From Anabaena lutea FACHB-196 (GTDB lineage: Bacteria > Cyanobacteriota > Cyanobacteriia > Cyanobacteriales > Nostocaceae), in assembly GCF_014698305.1 (NCBI RefSeq), contig NZ_JACJST010000002.1, positions 431,723 to 495,722 of the forward strand: a stretch of DNA of 64,000 nt, in the 5' to 3' direction. The translations under genes were made by a program, and so were the position numbers. The first letter of the stretch is position 1. The number at the start of each line of letters is the position of its first letter. Shown here in pieces: positions 34,313-42,633 of this stretch. Under the pieces are notes generated by a model. It searched no databases. It was not told the DNA's origin and was given only the letters and a program-made list of their open reading frames with translations.

Positions 34313-34717
34313 AACTATCTAATTTTGTTTAAGGTTTAAGTTTGCTTGTGGATTTTTTACACATCTTTATCTTGTCATCAATTTCAAGCAATAAAGTTGG
34401 TCAAAAGTATAGAGATAGGTATATTAGAAGTACATATAAACGAAGTATATCCAAAGTACATTTAAGGTATATTAAAAGTACAGCCATTTCATTTTTTCCT
34501 AATCTATCAATTTCAATCAAAGCAATTTTATAGTACAATTTATCCCAAATCGTTGGAAAAATCTTTTAGTCCACTAAAGTGGACTTGAGCTATGAGACTG
34601 GGAATTGATTCCCAGGCGGTTTATAATGCAAATCGAAAAATTACGGTTAAAAAACATTAACCAGACCATTTTTACCAAAAATCAGTTATAATCCTTACTA
34701 AAATCTAAACAACATCT
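34313..34717. other. divergent intergenic region upstream of the NACHT cluster
   Basis: 405 bp. Around 34420-34480 several related AAGTA(C/T)AT-type units recur (GTATATTAGAAGTACATATA and similar), forming degenerate tandem repeats that might bind a regulator. The double-hairpin copy C lies at 34564-34620. No gene was accepted here. Confidence 0.45.
34564..34620 (+). repeat. double-hairpin dispersed repeat, copy C (covarying stem)
   Basis: Same design as copies A and B, but the first stem reads AGTCCACT/AGTGGACT instead of AGTCATCT/AGATGACT. Both arms changed together, so pairing is preserved. The second stem and the GAGCTATGAGACTGGGAAT core are kept. Confidence 0.7.
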
Positions 34718-36166
34718 ATGAATTGGCAAGATTTTCTCAACCAAGAAGCAGGTAAACAAGGTTTATCTACTCAAGAAACAGAAAGTTTATTAAAAGCACT
34801 CCCTCATGAAAATGCACAACTCAATAAAACTCAACTATGTGAAGAATTTCAAATAGAGGAATCTACAGTCACCAGTCGCCTACAAAAGATTTATAAAAAG
34901 TTTGAAAATGTATGTCCTGAACTGAGAGAAAAAGACGGTGCAGGTAAATTTGAGAAATTACGAACTTATTTAAAAAAGCAATATCATAAAACTCAATCAA
35001 ATGATATTAAAAATCCTATTACTGATAAATCCATCTCACCAGAATTTACATCATTAATCACCGAAAAAATACAATCCTTCTGCGGTCGTGGATTTGTATT
35101 TGATGCCTTTGAAAACTTCATCAGAACCAATAGTAAAGGCTATTTTACAGTTATCGGTGATGCGGGAATGGGCAAAAGTACCATCGCTGCAAAATACGTT
35201 TCTGAAAATAAAGCAATTTGTTATTTTAACGTCTTGGTAGATGGTCGTAACCGTCCTGAATTATTCCTTGAAAGCATTTGCAAACAACTAATTGACCGCT
35301 ATCAATTAGCAAATGTTGAAAAAGCAGATTTATCAACATTACTGGTAAAAGCTACGGAAAACCTGAGCAATAATGAAAAATTAATCATTGTCCTTGATGC
35401 GTTAGATGAAGTAGACCAAGAACCAGGAGCAGAAAATATTTTATATTTACCAAAAACTCTGCCAGACAATGTTTACTTCTTCCTGACCAGACGACGCTAT
35501 GAACCGAGTAAAAAACGACTTTATACTGAAGGAGTCAAGCAAGAAGAATTAGATTTAACTGACAAGAAGTATGATGAAGAAAACCGGAATGATATTCAAA
35601 AGTATATCCGTTTCTGTTTAGAAAATGATCCAGAACATAAAGCAGGGTTACAAAATTGGATAAAAAGCCAAAATATCACCCGTGACGCTTTTGTGCAGCA
35701 ATTAGCAGAAAAGAGCGAAAATAATTTTATGTACTTGCGCTATGTGTTACCAACCATAGCAAAGGGTAAATATGATGATTTGAATTTAAACCAACTACCT
35801 GAAGGGTTACAGAATTATTATCAAACCCATTGGGAACGCATGAAAATGAATGATTCATCTAAACAAATGAAAGTAATGATTCTGTTTACTTTAGTGGAAA
35901 TTGGTACACCAATTCCCTGTAATATGATAATTGATATTCTCAATCAAGATGAATGTGATGTGCAGAATATTTTAGATGAATGGATTGAATATTTGAGAAA
36001 ACAAACCATAGATGAAGATACCTGTTACAGCATCTATCATGCTAGTTTCTTAGATTTCTTGACAGCAAAAAGAGAAGTTAAAAGAACTCGTAAGTTATTT
36101 GAGGACGTAAACAAACGTATTGCTAATTATTTAGAACAGGATGAGGATGAAAATGAAACAAATTGA
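34718..36166 (+). CDS. STAND/NACHT NTPase with N-terminal HTH-like domain (front part of a split NACHT-WD40 protein)
   Basis: 482 residues. The N-terminus (~1-90, QDFLNQEAGKQGLSTQETES and TQLCEEFQIEESTVTSRLQK, then KFEKLRTYLKK) is a helix-turn-helix-like region seen at the start of many cyanobacterial vWA-MoxR-associated or WD40 proteins. The NTPase has Walker A GDAGMGKST (147-155) and Walker B LIIVLDALDEVD (222-233), then FFLTRRRYEP (sensor-like). It ends at 36166, where the WD40 frame already overlaps by 26 bp in the +1 frame. Homologues commonly carry the WD40 repeats in the same chain. It probably senses a ligand and oligomerises. Confidence 0.85.
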   Translation: MNWQDFLNQEAGKQGLSTQETESLLKALPHENAQLNKTQLCEEFQIEESTVTSRLQKIYKKFENVCPELREKDGAGKFEKLRTYLKKQYHKTQSNDIKNPITDKSISPEFTSLITEKIQSFCGRGFVFDAFENFIRTNSKGYFTVIGDAGMGKSTIAAKYVSENKAICYFNVLVDGRNRPELFLESICKQLIDRYQLANVEKADLSTLLVKATENLSNNEKLIIVLDALDEVDQEPGAENILYLPKTLPDNVYFFLTRRRYEPSKKRLYTEGVKQEELDLTDKKYDEENRNDIQKYIRFCLENDPEHKAGLQNWIKSQNITRDAFVQQLAEKSENNFMYLRYVLPTIAKGKYDDLNLNQLPEGLQNYYQTHWERMKMNDSSKQMKVMILFTLVEIGTPIPCNMIIDILNQDECDVQNILDEWIEYLRKQTIDEDTCYSIYHASFLDFLTAKREVKRTRKLFEDVNKRIANYLEQDEDENETN

Positions 36167-37862
36167 AAAAAAATCCTCTGCTCAAAAATTATATAAACAA
36201 AAAATTCGTCTGGGTAGATATCCTTATAGTTTGGTTAATTCTGGTCAGTATGAAAAGTATTACCACATCCTCACAGATTATCAATTCATATCCGCCAAAA
36301 TCAATCATCCTGAATTTGGCATCCAAGCATTAATTGAAGATTATGATTTACTGGATGCTACCCAAACCGAAATCCACCCAGACCAAATCAAAACCTTACA
36401 ATATATTCAAAGTGCTTTGCGACTCTCTGCACACATAGTCACCCAGGATAAACAACAATTACCCAGTCAATTATGGGGAAGGTTACAAGCTATCCATACC
36501 CCAGAAATTAAACAACTATTACAACAAATATCACAAATTCAAACTTACCCTTGGTTGCGTCCCCTCACCCCCGGTCTCACACCACCAGGGGGATGCTTAC
36601 TTCTTACTCTCACAGGTCATAGTCGTTCGGTAAACGTAGTGGCAGTTACGGCAGACTCTAAACGGGTGATTTCTAGTTCTGGTGACGGTACTGTGAAGGT
36701 GTGGAATTTAGAGACAGGGGAGGAGAAGTTTACCCTCACAGGTCATAGTGGTTCAGTAAATGCAGTGGCAGTTACGGCAGACTCTGAACGGGTGATTTCT
36801 GGTTCTAATGACAGAACTGTGAAGGTGTGGAATTTAGAGACAGGGGAGGAGAAGTTTACCCTCACAGGTCATAGTGGTTCAGTAAATGCAGTGGCAGTTA
36901 CGGTAGACTCTGAACGGGTGATTTCTGGTTCTGATGACAGAACTGTGAAGGTGTGGAATTTAACAACGGGAAAGGAACTATTCACCTTTACAGGTCATAG
37001 TAGTTTGGTAGAAGCAGTAGCAGTTACAACTGACTGTCAACGGGTGATTTCTGGTTCTGATGACAATACTGTCAAGGTGTGGAATTTAACAACTGGGGAG
37101 GAATTGTTCATCTCCACAGGTCATATGATTTCAATAAACGCAATAGCATTCACAACCGACGGTAAACGGGTGATTTCTGGTTCTGATGACAATACTGTCA
37201 AGGTGTGGAATTTAGAGACGGGAGAAGAACTGTTCACCCTGAAAGGTCATAGTGGGTTAGTAAACGCAGTGGCAGTAACAAACGACGGTAAACGGGTGAT
37301 TTCTGGTTCTGATGACAATACTGTCAAGGTGTGGAATTTAGAGACGGGAGAAGAACTGTTTACCCTGAAAGGTCACAGTAGTTTGGTAAAAGCAGTGGCA
37401 GTCACAGCCGACGGTAAACAGGTGATTTCTGGTTCTCATGACAATACTGTCAAGGTGTGGAATTTAGAGACAGGGGAGGACAATTTCACCGTTCCCACAG
37501 ATCATAGTAGTTTGGTAAACGCCGTGGCAGTAACAGCGGATGGTCAAAGGTTGATTTCTGGTTCTGGTGACGGTGCTGTGAAAGTGTGGAATTTAGAGAC
37601 GGGAAAAGAAATATTCCGCCTAACAGGTCATCGTTCTTCGGTATACGCATTAGCAGTAACAGCGGACGGTCAAAGGTTAATTTCTAGTTCTGATGACAAT
37701 ACTGTCAAGGTGTGGAATTTAGAGACAGGGGAGGAGATAGCTACTTTCACAGGTGAATATCCCATCAATTCCTGTGCAGTTGCACCCGATGGGTTAACAA
37801 TTGTTGCGGGTGACGATTCGGGGATGGTGCATTTTTTAAAGTTGGAAAATGCGGGAGAGTAA
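36141..37862 (+). CDS. WD40 repeat protein (sensor half of the split NACHT-WD40)
   Basis: 573 residues. A ~140-residue helical linker (YQFISAKINHPEFGIQALIEDYD, ALRLSAHIV, LRPLTPGLTPPGG) is the region that usually joins NACHT to WD40 in cyanobacterial proteins. Nine regular ~42-residue WD40 repeats follow (GH ... ISGSDDxTVKVWNLETGEE) plus a degenerate tenth. The DNA repeats are nearly identical at a 126-bp period, so copy number may vary between strains. The start is uncertain: no ribosome site precedes 36141, and a frameshift from the upstream gene would restore one chain. The next gene begins five bases after its stop. Confidence 0.85.
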   Translation: MRMKMKQIEKKSSAQKLYKQKIRLGRYPYSLVNSGQYEKYYHILTDYQFISAKINHPEFGIQALIEDYDLLDATQTEIHPDQIKTLQYIQSALRLSAHIVTQDKQQLPSQLWGRLQAIHTPEIKQLLQQISQIQTYPWLRPLTPGLTPPGGCLLLTLTGHSRSVNVVAVTADSKRVISSSGDGTVKVWNLETGEEKFTLTGHSGSVNAVAVTADSERVISGSNDRTVKVWNLETGEEKFTLTGHSGSVNAVAVTVDSERVISGSDDRTVKVWNLTTGKELFTFTGHSSLVEAVAVTTDCQRVISGSDDNTVKVWNLTTGEELFISTGHMISINAIAFTTDGKRVISGSDDNTVKVWNLETGEELFTLKGHSGLVNAVAVTNDGKRVISGSDDNTVKVWNLETGEELFTLKGHSSLVKAVAVTADGKQVISGSHDNTVKVWNLETGEDNFTVPTDHSSLVNAVAVTADGQRLISGSGDGAVKVWNLETGKEIFRLTGHRSSVYALAVTADGQRLISSSDDNTVKVWNLETGEEIATFTGEYPINSCAVAPDGLTIVAGDDSGMVHFLKLENAGE

Positions 37863-37866
37863 ATTT

Positions 37867-39051
37867 ATGAACTCCACACCCAGACCACCAACGGTTAATA
37901 ATTACCTGGATACTCAGCAACAATTCACGGAAGTTATTAACACCAAAAACGCGAATTTTATCGGTCGTGATTTTGTCTTCACTGCTATTAATAATTTTCT
38001 CCACCGCTATAACCGGGGTTATTTTACTATTATCGGCGCACCGGGTAGCGGTAAAAGTGCGATTATTTTTAAATATATTCAGGAAAATCCTCATGTTATT
38101 TATTACAACGCGGAGTTAGAGGGAAAAAATCATGCTGAGGAGTTTTTAACTTATATATGTTCTCAAATCATCGCCAACTTTCAAAATATATCCCTGCCAA
38201 ATTTACCAGATAACGCAACAGAAGGGAGTTGGTTTTTATCCTTGCTTCTCCAACAAATCAGCGAAAATTTATTACAAGCAAATCAAAAATTAATTATTGC
38301 CATTGATGGGTTAAACTGCATCAACCGCAATTTACAAACACCAGGAACAAATATTTTTTATCTTCCCCGCTACCTTCCGCATGGGGTTTATTTTCTCCTT
38401 TCCCGTCATCCGTTTTTATCAGATAATTCTGGTTTATTAATTGAAGCACCGGTGCAAAGTTTGAATTTAGCAGATTATCCAAAGGAAAATAACCGAGATA
38501 TTCAAGCTTATATTATAAAAAACCTAACCCCCCTAACCCCCCTTCCCTACGAGGTAATGGGGGAACAAGAATCATCTAACTCCCCTTTCCTTGTAGGAGA
38601 GAAGTTGGGGGAGAGGTCAATTCTCAAATCTTGGTTAAATACCCACCAGATAAATGAAGCAAAATTTATTGCTAATTTAACCAACCGCAGCGAAAATAAT
38701 TTTATGTATGTGAGTCAAGTTTTAGCTGCTATTGCTGACGGTTTCTATAGCGAACCTTCCCAGTTAGAAACATCTCTACCTCCTGGTTTAGAATCTTATT
38801 ACCAACAGCATTTACAAAAAATGCTCCCCTCCAAAGGTGAAGATTTTCCCCTAGCGGTGTTGAAAGTTTTAGCGCAGCAAACACAACCTATATCCGTTGC
38901 TGATATAGCGGAAATTCTAGATACAGATGAATATGAAATAGAAGAATTGTTAGAAAATTGGGTAGAGTTTTTAAATCCGCCATCTATCCCAGGGAATATT
39001 TTCTACGGCTTTTATCATTCTAGTTTTCGTGATGCTGTCAACAAGATATAG
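37867..39051 (+). CDS. second STAND/NACHT NTPase, C-terminally truncated by a MITE
   Basis: 394 residues from ATG 37867, which has GGGAGAG eight bases upstream; the in-frame ATG at 37849 is less likely. It is a paralogue of the first NACHT protein without the HTH part: FIGRDFVFTAINNFL, Walker A GAPGSGKSA (57-65) and Walker B LIIAIDGLN. An in-frame palindromic repeat adds ~33 residues (38521-38619). The stop codon lies within the terminal repeat of a MITE, right after the conserved HSSFRDA motif. The corresponding region continues in the paralogue, so the gene has probably lost its C-terminus. Confidence 0.8.
   Translation: MNSTPRPPTVNNYLDTQQQFTEVINTKNANFIGRDFVFTAINNFLHRYNRGYFTIIGAPGSGKSAIIFKYIQENPHVIYYNAELEGKNHAEEFLTYICSQIIANFQNISLPNLPDNATEGSWFLSLLLQQISENLLQANQKLIIAIDGLNCINRNLQTPGTNIFYLPRYLPHGVYFLLSRHPFLSDNSGLLIEAPVQSLNLADYPKENNRDIQAYIIKNLTPLTPLPYEVMGEQESSNSPFLVGEKLGERSILKSWLNTHQINEAKFIANLTNRSENNFMYVSQVLAAIADGFYSEPSQLETSLPPGLESYYQQHLQKMLPSKGEDFPLAVLKVLAQQTQPISVADIAEILDTDEYEIEELLENWVEFLNPPSIPGNIFYGFYHSSFRDAVNKI
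38521..38619. repeat. in-frame palindromic repeat within the second NACHT gene
   Basis: A 99-bp segment rich in CCCCCCTAACCCCCC at its left and TTGGGGGAGAGG at its right, with arms pairing around CTACGAGG / CTTGTAGG. It translates in frame as ~33 residues (NLTPLTPLPYEVMGE...). It is absent from the paralogue and is a typical Nostoc-type dispersed repeat. Confidence 0.65.
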
Positions 39052-39137
39052 CGGTATGCACTTGAATAAGGTACATCATAGCCCTCTCCTCGCTTGCGGG
39101 GGGGTTCTTGTATCTCTCTCAACCGAGAACCGCTATA
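39047..39137. mobile_element. 91-bp MITE with TATAGCGG terminal inverted repeats
   Basis: Left end TATAGCGGTATGC...AAGGTACA; right end inverted TATAGCGGTTCTC...AGATACA. It shares this end pattern with the 222-bp MITE at 32780-33001. The interior is a G/C-rich palindrome. It supplies the stop codon of the second NACHT gene. Confidence 0.65.
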
Positions 39138-39449
39138 AGGTGAGCAAGAAAATACTCAAATGCAGGTTTTCGTAATTTTGCATAATATCTAACATTGGCA
39201 TATTCTCACATCTTGCATCTTCTCAATAAAGGTAGGTGGATAATACCCTTGAACACGAAATTGTCAGAGTTATAAACCATGATTTTGCGGCAAGGATCAT
39301 GGTGCAAGATATGAGCTATCAATCTTGTTTTATATCTAAAGAGTGATTTTTATCTCCTTAGATATTCAGGCTAATTCTCTCTGAAGATTGATTTAATAAA
39401 TGTTGAACCTTACTAAGATTGAAGAACAGAATAGAGTGGAAAATATCAA
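39138..39449. other. intergenic region upstream of the stress group
   Basis: 312 bp between the MITE and the secreted-protein gene. A hairpin of ATATCTAA (39332-39339) and TTAGATAT (39358-39365) is visible. No gene was seen; a promoter for the 39450 gene is expected here. Confidence 0.4.
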
Positions 39450-39815
39450 ATGAAGATTCTTGATTTTGCTAAATCTAGATTTGAGTCAGCATCTAGATCT
39501 CTAATTGTGGCTTTTGCTTGTGCATTCATATTTTTATTTAATGCTTTTCCTGCTTTAGCTATCAGTAGTTATCAAAGTGATACCACAGAAGGTACGACAC
39601 AATTACTGGAAACTCAACGCCAAACTGATGAAGCGGCTAAAGCTCCACCAATAGGACTGAAAGAAACTCAAGAAAAAACAAAGAGAGGACTTAACGAAGT
39701 CCAAGGAGATGCTGACATTGACAAGATGAAGACTCCCGCAAATTCCCAGAATGCAACTTCAGTAGAACAGGAAGTAAAAGGCTTTTTGGAAAAAGTTACA
39801 GGCAAAGATAAGTAA
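39450..39815 (+). CDS. small secreted stress-type protein
   Basis: 121 residues with a long Sec signal peptide (core ~18-35, cleavage after PALA near 37). The mature ~84-residue part is hydrophilic and probably disordered or helical, rich in Gln/Glu/Lys/Thr. It resembles small low-temperature-induced proteins of cyanobacteria in size and composition; the assignment is tentative. It lies upstream of dps and a ChaB-domain gene, suggesting a shared stress response. Confidence 0.65.
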   Translation: MKILDFAKSRFESASRSLIVAFACAFIFLFNAFPALAISSYQSDTTEGTTQLLETQRQTDEAAKAPPIGLKETQEKTKRGLNEVQGDADIDKMKTPANSQNATSVEQEVKGFLEKVTGKDK

Positions 39816-40038
39816 GAATTATTCATAATTTGGTGTAGGATCAATGAGTAATGTAAGTATTATAAATTGATCCTATTTTGTGTTGTCTGGCTTGAGATTT
39901 TCAGATCATTTAGAGTCATAACATAAATTAAAAATCATCAAGAATGAATAGTTAATTTTCTTTTATTCCTTTAGAGCGATGTGGATTATGTCTATATTTT
40001 GTGAACTTACTTATATAAGTAGGTAAAGGTAGGGAAGG

Positions 40039-40584
40039 ATGACAATGAATAAAATAAATATTGGTTTGACAGACGAACAACGCCAAAGTGTCGTGAATTT
40101 GCTGAATCAAGATTTAGCAGACTCTTATGTATTGCTAGTAAAAACTAAAAAGTATCATTGGGATGTTGTTGGTCCTCAGTTCCGTACTCTGCACCAGCTT
40201 TGGGAAGAACACTATAACGCACTGACCGAAAATATTGATAAATTGGCTGAAAGAATTCGGGCTTTGGGTTGTTATCCCATTGGCACAATGGAGGGATTTC
40301 TCAAGGTTGCTACTCTCAAAGAACACGCTGATAAAATTCCCTTAGCCACGGGGATGGTAGCTCACTTGGTTAAAGATCATGAGCAGATTATTCGCAATTT
40401 AAGAGATCATGTAGATCAGTGTAGTGATGAGTTTCATGATCAGGGAACTGCTGACTTTTTGACTAATCTCATGGAAGAACATGAGCAAATAGCTTGGATG
40501 TTGCGCTCATTTATTGAAGGAGAGGCGCTGCAACCAGATGGTAAACAGCAAGCAACAAAGACTAAAACACCAGTGGGTGTGTAG
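40039..40584 (+). CDS. dps: Dps-family ferritin-like DNA-protection protein
   Basis: 181 residues forming a four-helix bundle. The Dps ferroxidase signature is present: LLVKTKKYHWDVVGPQFRTLHQLWEEHYNAL (helix A/B, H and E/D ligands), then IDKLAERIRALGCYPIGT. Dps oligomers oxidise Fe2+ with peroxide, store iron and protect DNA. A GGGAAGGATG ribosome region precedes the ATG. The ChaB-domain gene follows 38 bp later, so they are probably cotranscribed. Confidence 0.92.
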   Translation: MTMNKINIGLTDEQRQSVVNLLNQDLADSYVLLVKTKKYHWDVVGPQFRTLHQLWEEHYNALTENIDKLAERIRALGCYPIGTMEGFLKVATLKEHADKIPLATGMVAHLVKDHEQIIRNLRDHVDQCSDEFHDQGTADFLTNLMEEHEQIAWMLRSFIEGEALQPDGKQQATKTKTPVGV

Positions 40585-40622
40585 TCAAGAATTGTCAACA
40601 CAAATAATAAAGGAGTATACAA

Positions 40623-41390
40623 GTGTCTGAAGGATATCAAGCTGAACGTACTATCTCGGCTGTATTTAAAGAACAAAAGCAAATTGATGATGTAATTCGC
40701 CGTTTGCTAGATAGAGGCGTACCCAAGGATTATATTTCTGTGATGGGCAGAAATTTCCAGTCTGAAACAAGAATTTCTGGTTTTCTGACGAAGAGAGATG
40801 TAATTCTGGGAGGTTTGAAAACAGGAGCAATTTTTGGTTCTTTGTTTGGTTCTTTCCTGAGTTTGTTAACGGGTGTCGGTGTATTATTTATTCCCTTTGT
40901 GGGACCGATTGTGGCAGCAGGACCAATTGGTGCAGTGTTGTTGGGGGCAGCTAGTGGTGCGATCGCAGGTAGTGCAGGTGCTGGTTTAGTATCGGTTCTC
41001 ACTACTTTGGGAATGCCAGAAGACAAAGCCACTATTTACCAAACCCGCTTAGAAGCTGGGGAATTCCTATTGATGGCGGAAATTCCGAGCGATCGCACAG
41101 GTGAATTTCAATTGCTATTTGAAAGCGCTGGTGGTGAAGAAATTCACACAATTGATAAAGCCTTGGATCATCCTTGTCCTGGCCGATGTAACAGTCCAGA
41201 GGATTTAGCTCCAGAAGTTCGCACTCATCTTTCAAAAGAAGCCCAAGGACTATTTATTGAGCGCTATAACGTCGTACTTAATGAAACAAATGACGAATTT
41301 ACAGCTGAACAATCAGCTTGGAATGCTGTTCGCCAACAATTTGATGAAGATGAGAATGGTGTCTGGTCAAAAGCAAAGGTGATTGCTTAA
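40623..41390 (+). CDS. general-stress membrane protein with C-terminal ChaB domain
   Basis: 255 residues. The N-terminal ~60 residues resemble the YflT/DUF1269-type stress domain ([38 protein letters not shown]). A Gly/Ala-rich membrane hairpin (~65-135) follows, then a small alpha/beta part. The C-terminal ~70 residues form a ChaB-like domain ([22 protein letters not shown], ending [15 protein letters not shown]). The GTG start at 40623 is supported by AAGGAG six to eleven bases upstream. Operon position behind dps suggests a role in oxidative or osmotic stress. Confidence 0.8.
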   Translation: MSEGYQAERTISAVFKEQKQIDDVIRRLLDRGVPKDYISVMGRNFQSETRISGFLTKRDVILGGLKTGAIFGSLFGSFLSLLTGVGVLFIPFVGPIVAAGPIGAVLLGAASGAIAGSAGAGLVSVLTTLGMPEDKATIYQTRLEAGEFLLMAEIPSDRTGEFQLLFESAGGEEIHTIDKALDHPCPGRCNSPEDLAPEVRTHLSKEAQGLFIERYNVVLNETNDEFTAEQSAWNAVRQQFDEDENGVWSKAKVIA

Positions 41391-41526
41391 GTTGGTCTTT
41401 TTCTTTAATGAATACTAAGATTCCAGGGCGATCGCGGGCATTACATAAAACCTCAATAACGTCCTGAAGCACATCCCTCTTCTTGTTAAGGAGAGGGTTT
41501 GTTTTAATTTCTGCTGTGTGATTCAT
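41299..41526 (-). CDS. possible short protein coupled to kptA
   Basis: A 75-codon frame begins with an ATGA overlap with the kptA stop and contains a protein-like segment ([21 protein letters not shown]). Its last ~30 codons are antisense to the 3' end of the ChaB gene, which argues against it being fully functional. It may be a translational remnant. Confidence 0.25.
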   Translation of the reverse strand: MNHTAEIKTNPLLNKKRDVLQDVIEVLCNARDRPGILVFIKEKDQLKQSPLLLTRHHSHLHQIVGEQHSKLIVQL

Positions 41527-42077
41527 TTACCTAAAAATAGCTGTAAATATTCAAGTGGTACATGATCCACTAACCAAACACCATTATCAGAACAATAGAA
41601 AATATAACCTGCTGCATACATCTTACCAGCATCTACAGCAAAAATAACGGGTTTACCATGCCTTGCACCCACTATTTTAGCTGTGGCCATATCAGAAGAT
41701 AAATGCACATGATGACGTGACATTTTAGAAATTCCTGTTTGCATAATCGCATCTACAGATTTGTGTCCTGTACCGTGATAAAGCACATCTGGGGGAACAG
41801 CCAGTTCTAACTGTAAATCAATTTTTATACTGTGTCCTTGATTAGCACGAATGAAAGTATGAGTAGAATCAAAGGAAAAGCGTTTTTTATCATTAGTGGT
41901 AACTACTTCCTGTAATTCTTGTCGGGTAATGGGAAATTTGTTTTTAGCACAAGCAGTTAGCAATTCATCCACAGAAACCCAACCACCAGGAACTAATTTA
42001 ATTCCTATTTCTTCTGGTTGATGACGTAAATATTTACTCAGAAATTTGCTGATTTTAACTAAGCGTGAATTACTCAT
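41523..42077 (-). CDS. kptA: RNA 2'-phosphotransferase (Tpt1/KptA family)
   Basis: 184 residues covering the full family length. An N-terminal winged helix (SKFLSKYLRHQPEEIGIKLVPGGWVSVDELL) is followed by the NAD+-binding domain with LYHGTGHKSVDAIMQTGISKMSRHHVHLS and GARHGKPVIFAVDA. The enzyme removes an internal 2'-phosphate from RNA using NAD+. Its bacterial role is unclear, since most bacteria lack the tRNA splicing pathway that makes the substrate. It lies 11 bp after the upstream membrane-protein gene. Confidence 0.9.
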   Translation of the reverse strand: MSNSRLVKISKFLSKYLRHQPEEIGIKLVPGGWVSVDELLTACAKNKFPITRQELQEVVTTNDKKRFSFDSTHTFIRANQGHSIKIDLQLELAVPPDVLYHGTGHKSVDAIMQTGISKMSRHHVHLSSDMATAKIVGARHGKPVIFAVDAGKMYAAGYIFYCSDNGVWLVDHVPLEYLQLFLGK

Positions 42078-42088
42078 TGTCAGTTAAT

Positions 42089-42544
42089 CTATTTCGGTTT
42101 TTGCGTTTTGGCACAAAACAGGTGATTAAAATTTTGTTCATTTGAACGATGAGTTTTCCAATAATCCCAAAAGCAAACCAGAAAGCCTAAAACACAACTT
42201 GCTTTCCAGAGGAACAACCACCAAGGTTTCCACCATCCTTCAGTTTGAACTTCAATAATATCAGATAACCCGAACAACAGAAAAATCACCGCAGTAATTT
42301 GATTTTTGCGTTTAGCAATAAGCGAATCTCGTTTGTAGCTATATACTATAAATCCCAAGGAAAATAAACCCCATAATACTGCCTCAATGTAATTTCCCTG
42401 ACGGTAAAGAGTTTCTAAAAGTTGGGCATTTTCTATTGAACCAGACTGATTTAACCACAAAACAAACCCCAGCATTGCCAAAAATAACAGGCTTAAACGC
42501 AGAATTGCCCCTTTAGTTAACTGCAAGGGAGATTGTGGACTCAT
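42089..42544 (-). CDS. small integral membrane protein of unknown function
   Basis: 151 residues with four predicted helices (~12-30, ~50-68, ~80-96, ~108-125) and a short soluble C-terminus. A charged RKN loop and a WWKPWWLFLWK stretch are notable, but no family was recognised. It precedes kptA by 11 bp on the same strand. Confidence 0.6.
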   Translation of the reverse strand: MSPQSPLQLTKGAILRLSLLFLAMLGFVLWLNQSGSIENAQLLETLYRQGNYIEAVLWGLFSLGFIVYSYKRDSLIAKRKNQITAVIFLLFGLSDIIEVQTEGWWKPWWLFLWKASCVLGFLVCFWDYWKTHRSNEQNFNHLFCAKTQKPK

Positions 42545-42633
42545 AATATTTCAATTGAGATTAAATTGAGAAAATTTGTTTTCCTATCCAGGCTAATGCG
42601 ACTGAAATCATCATAATTACTGATAACTGATTT

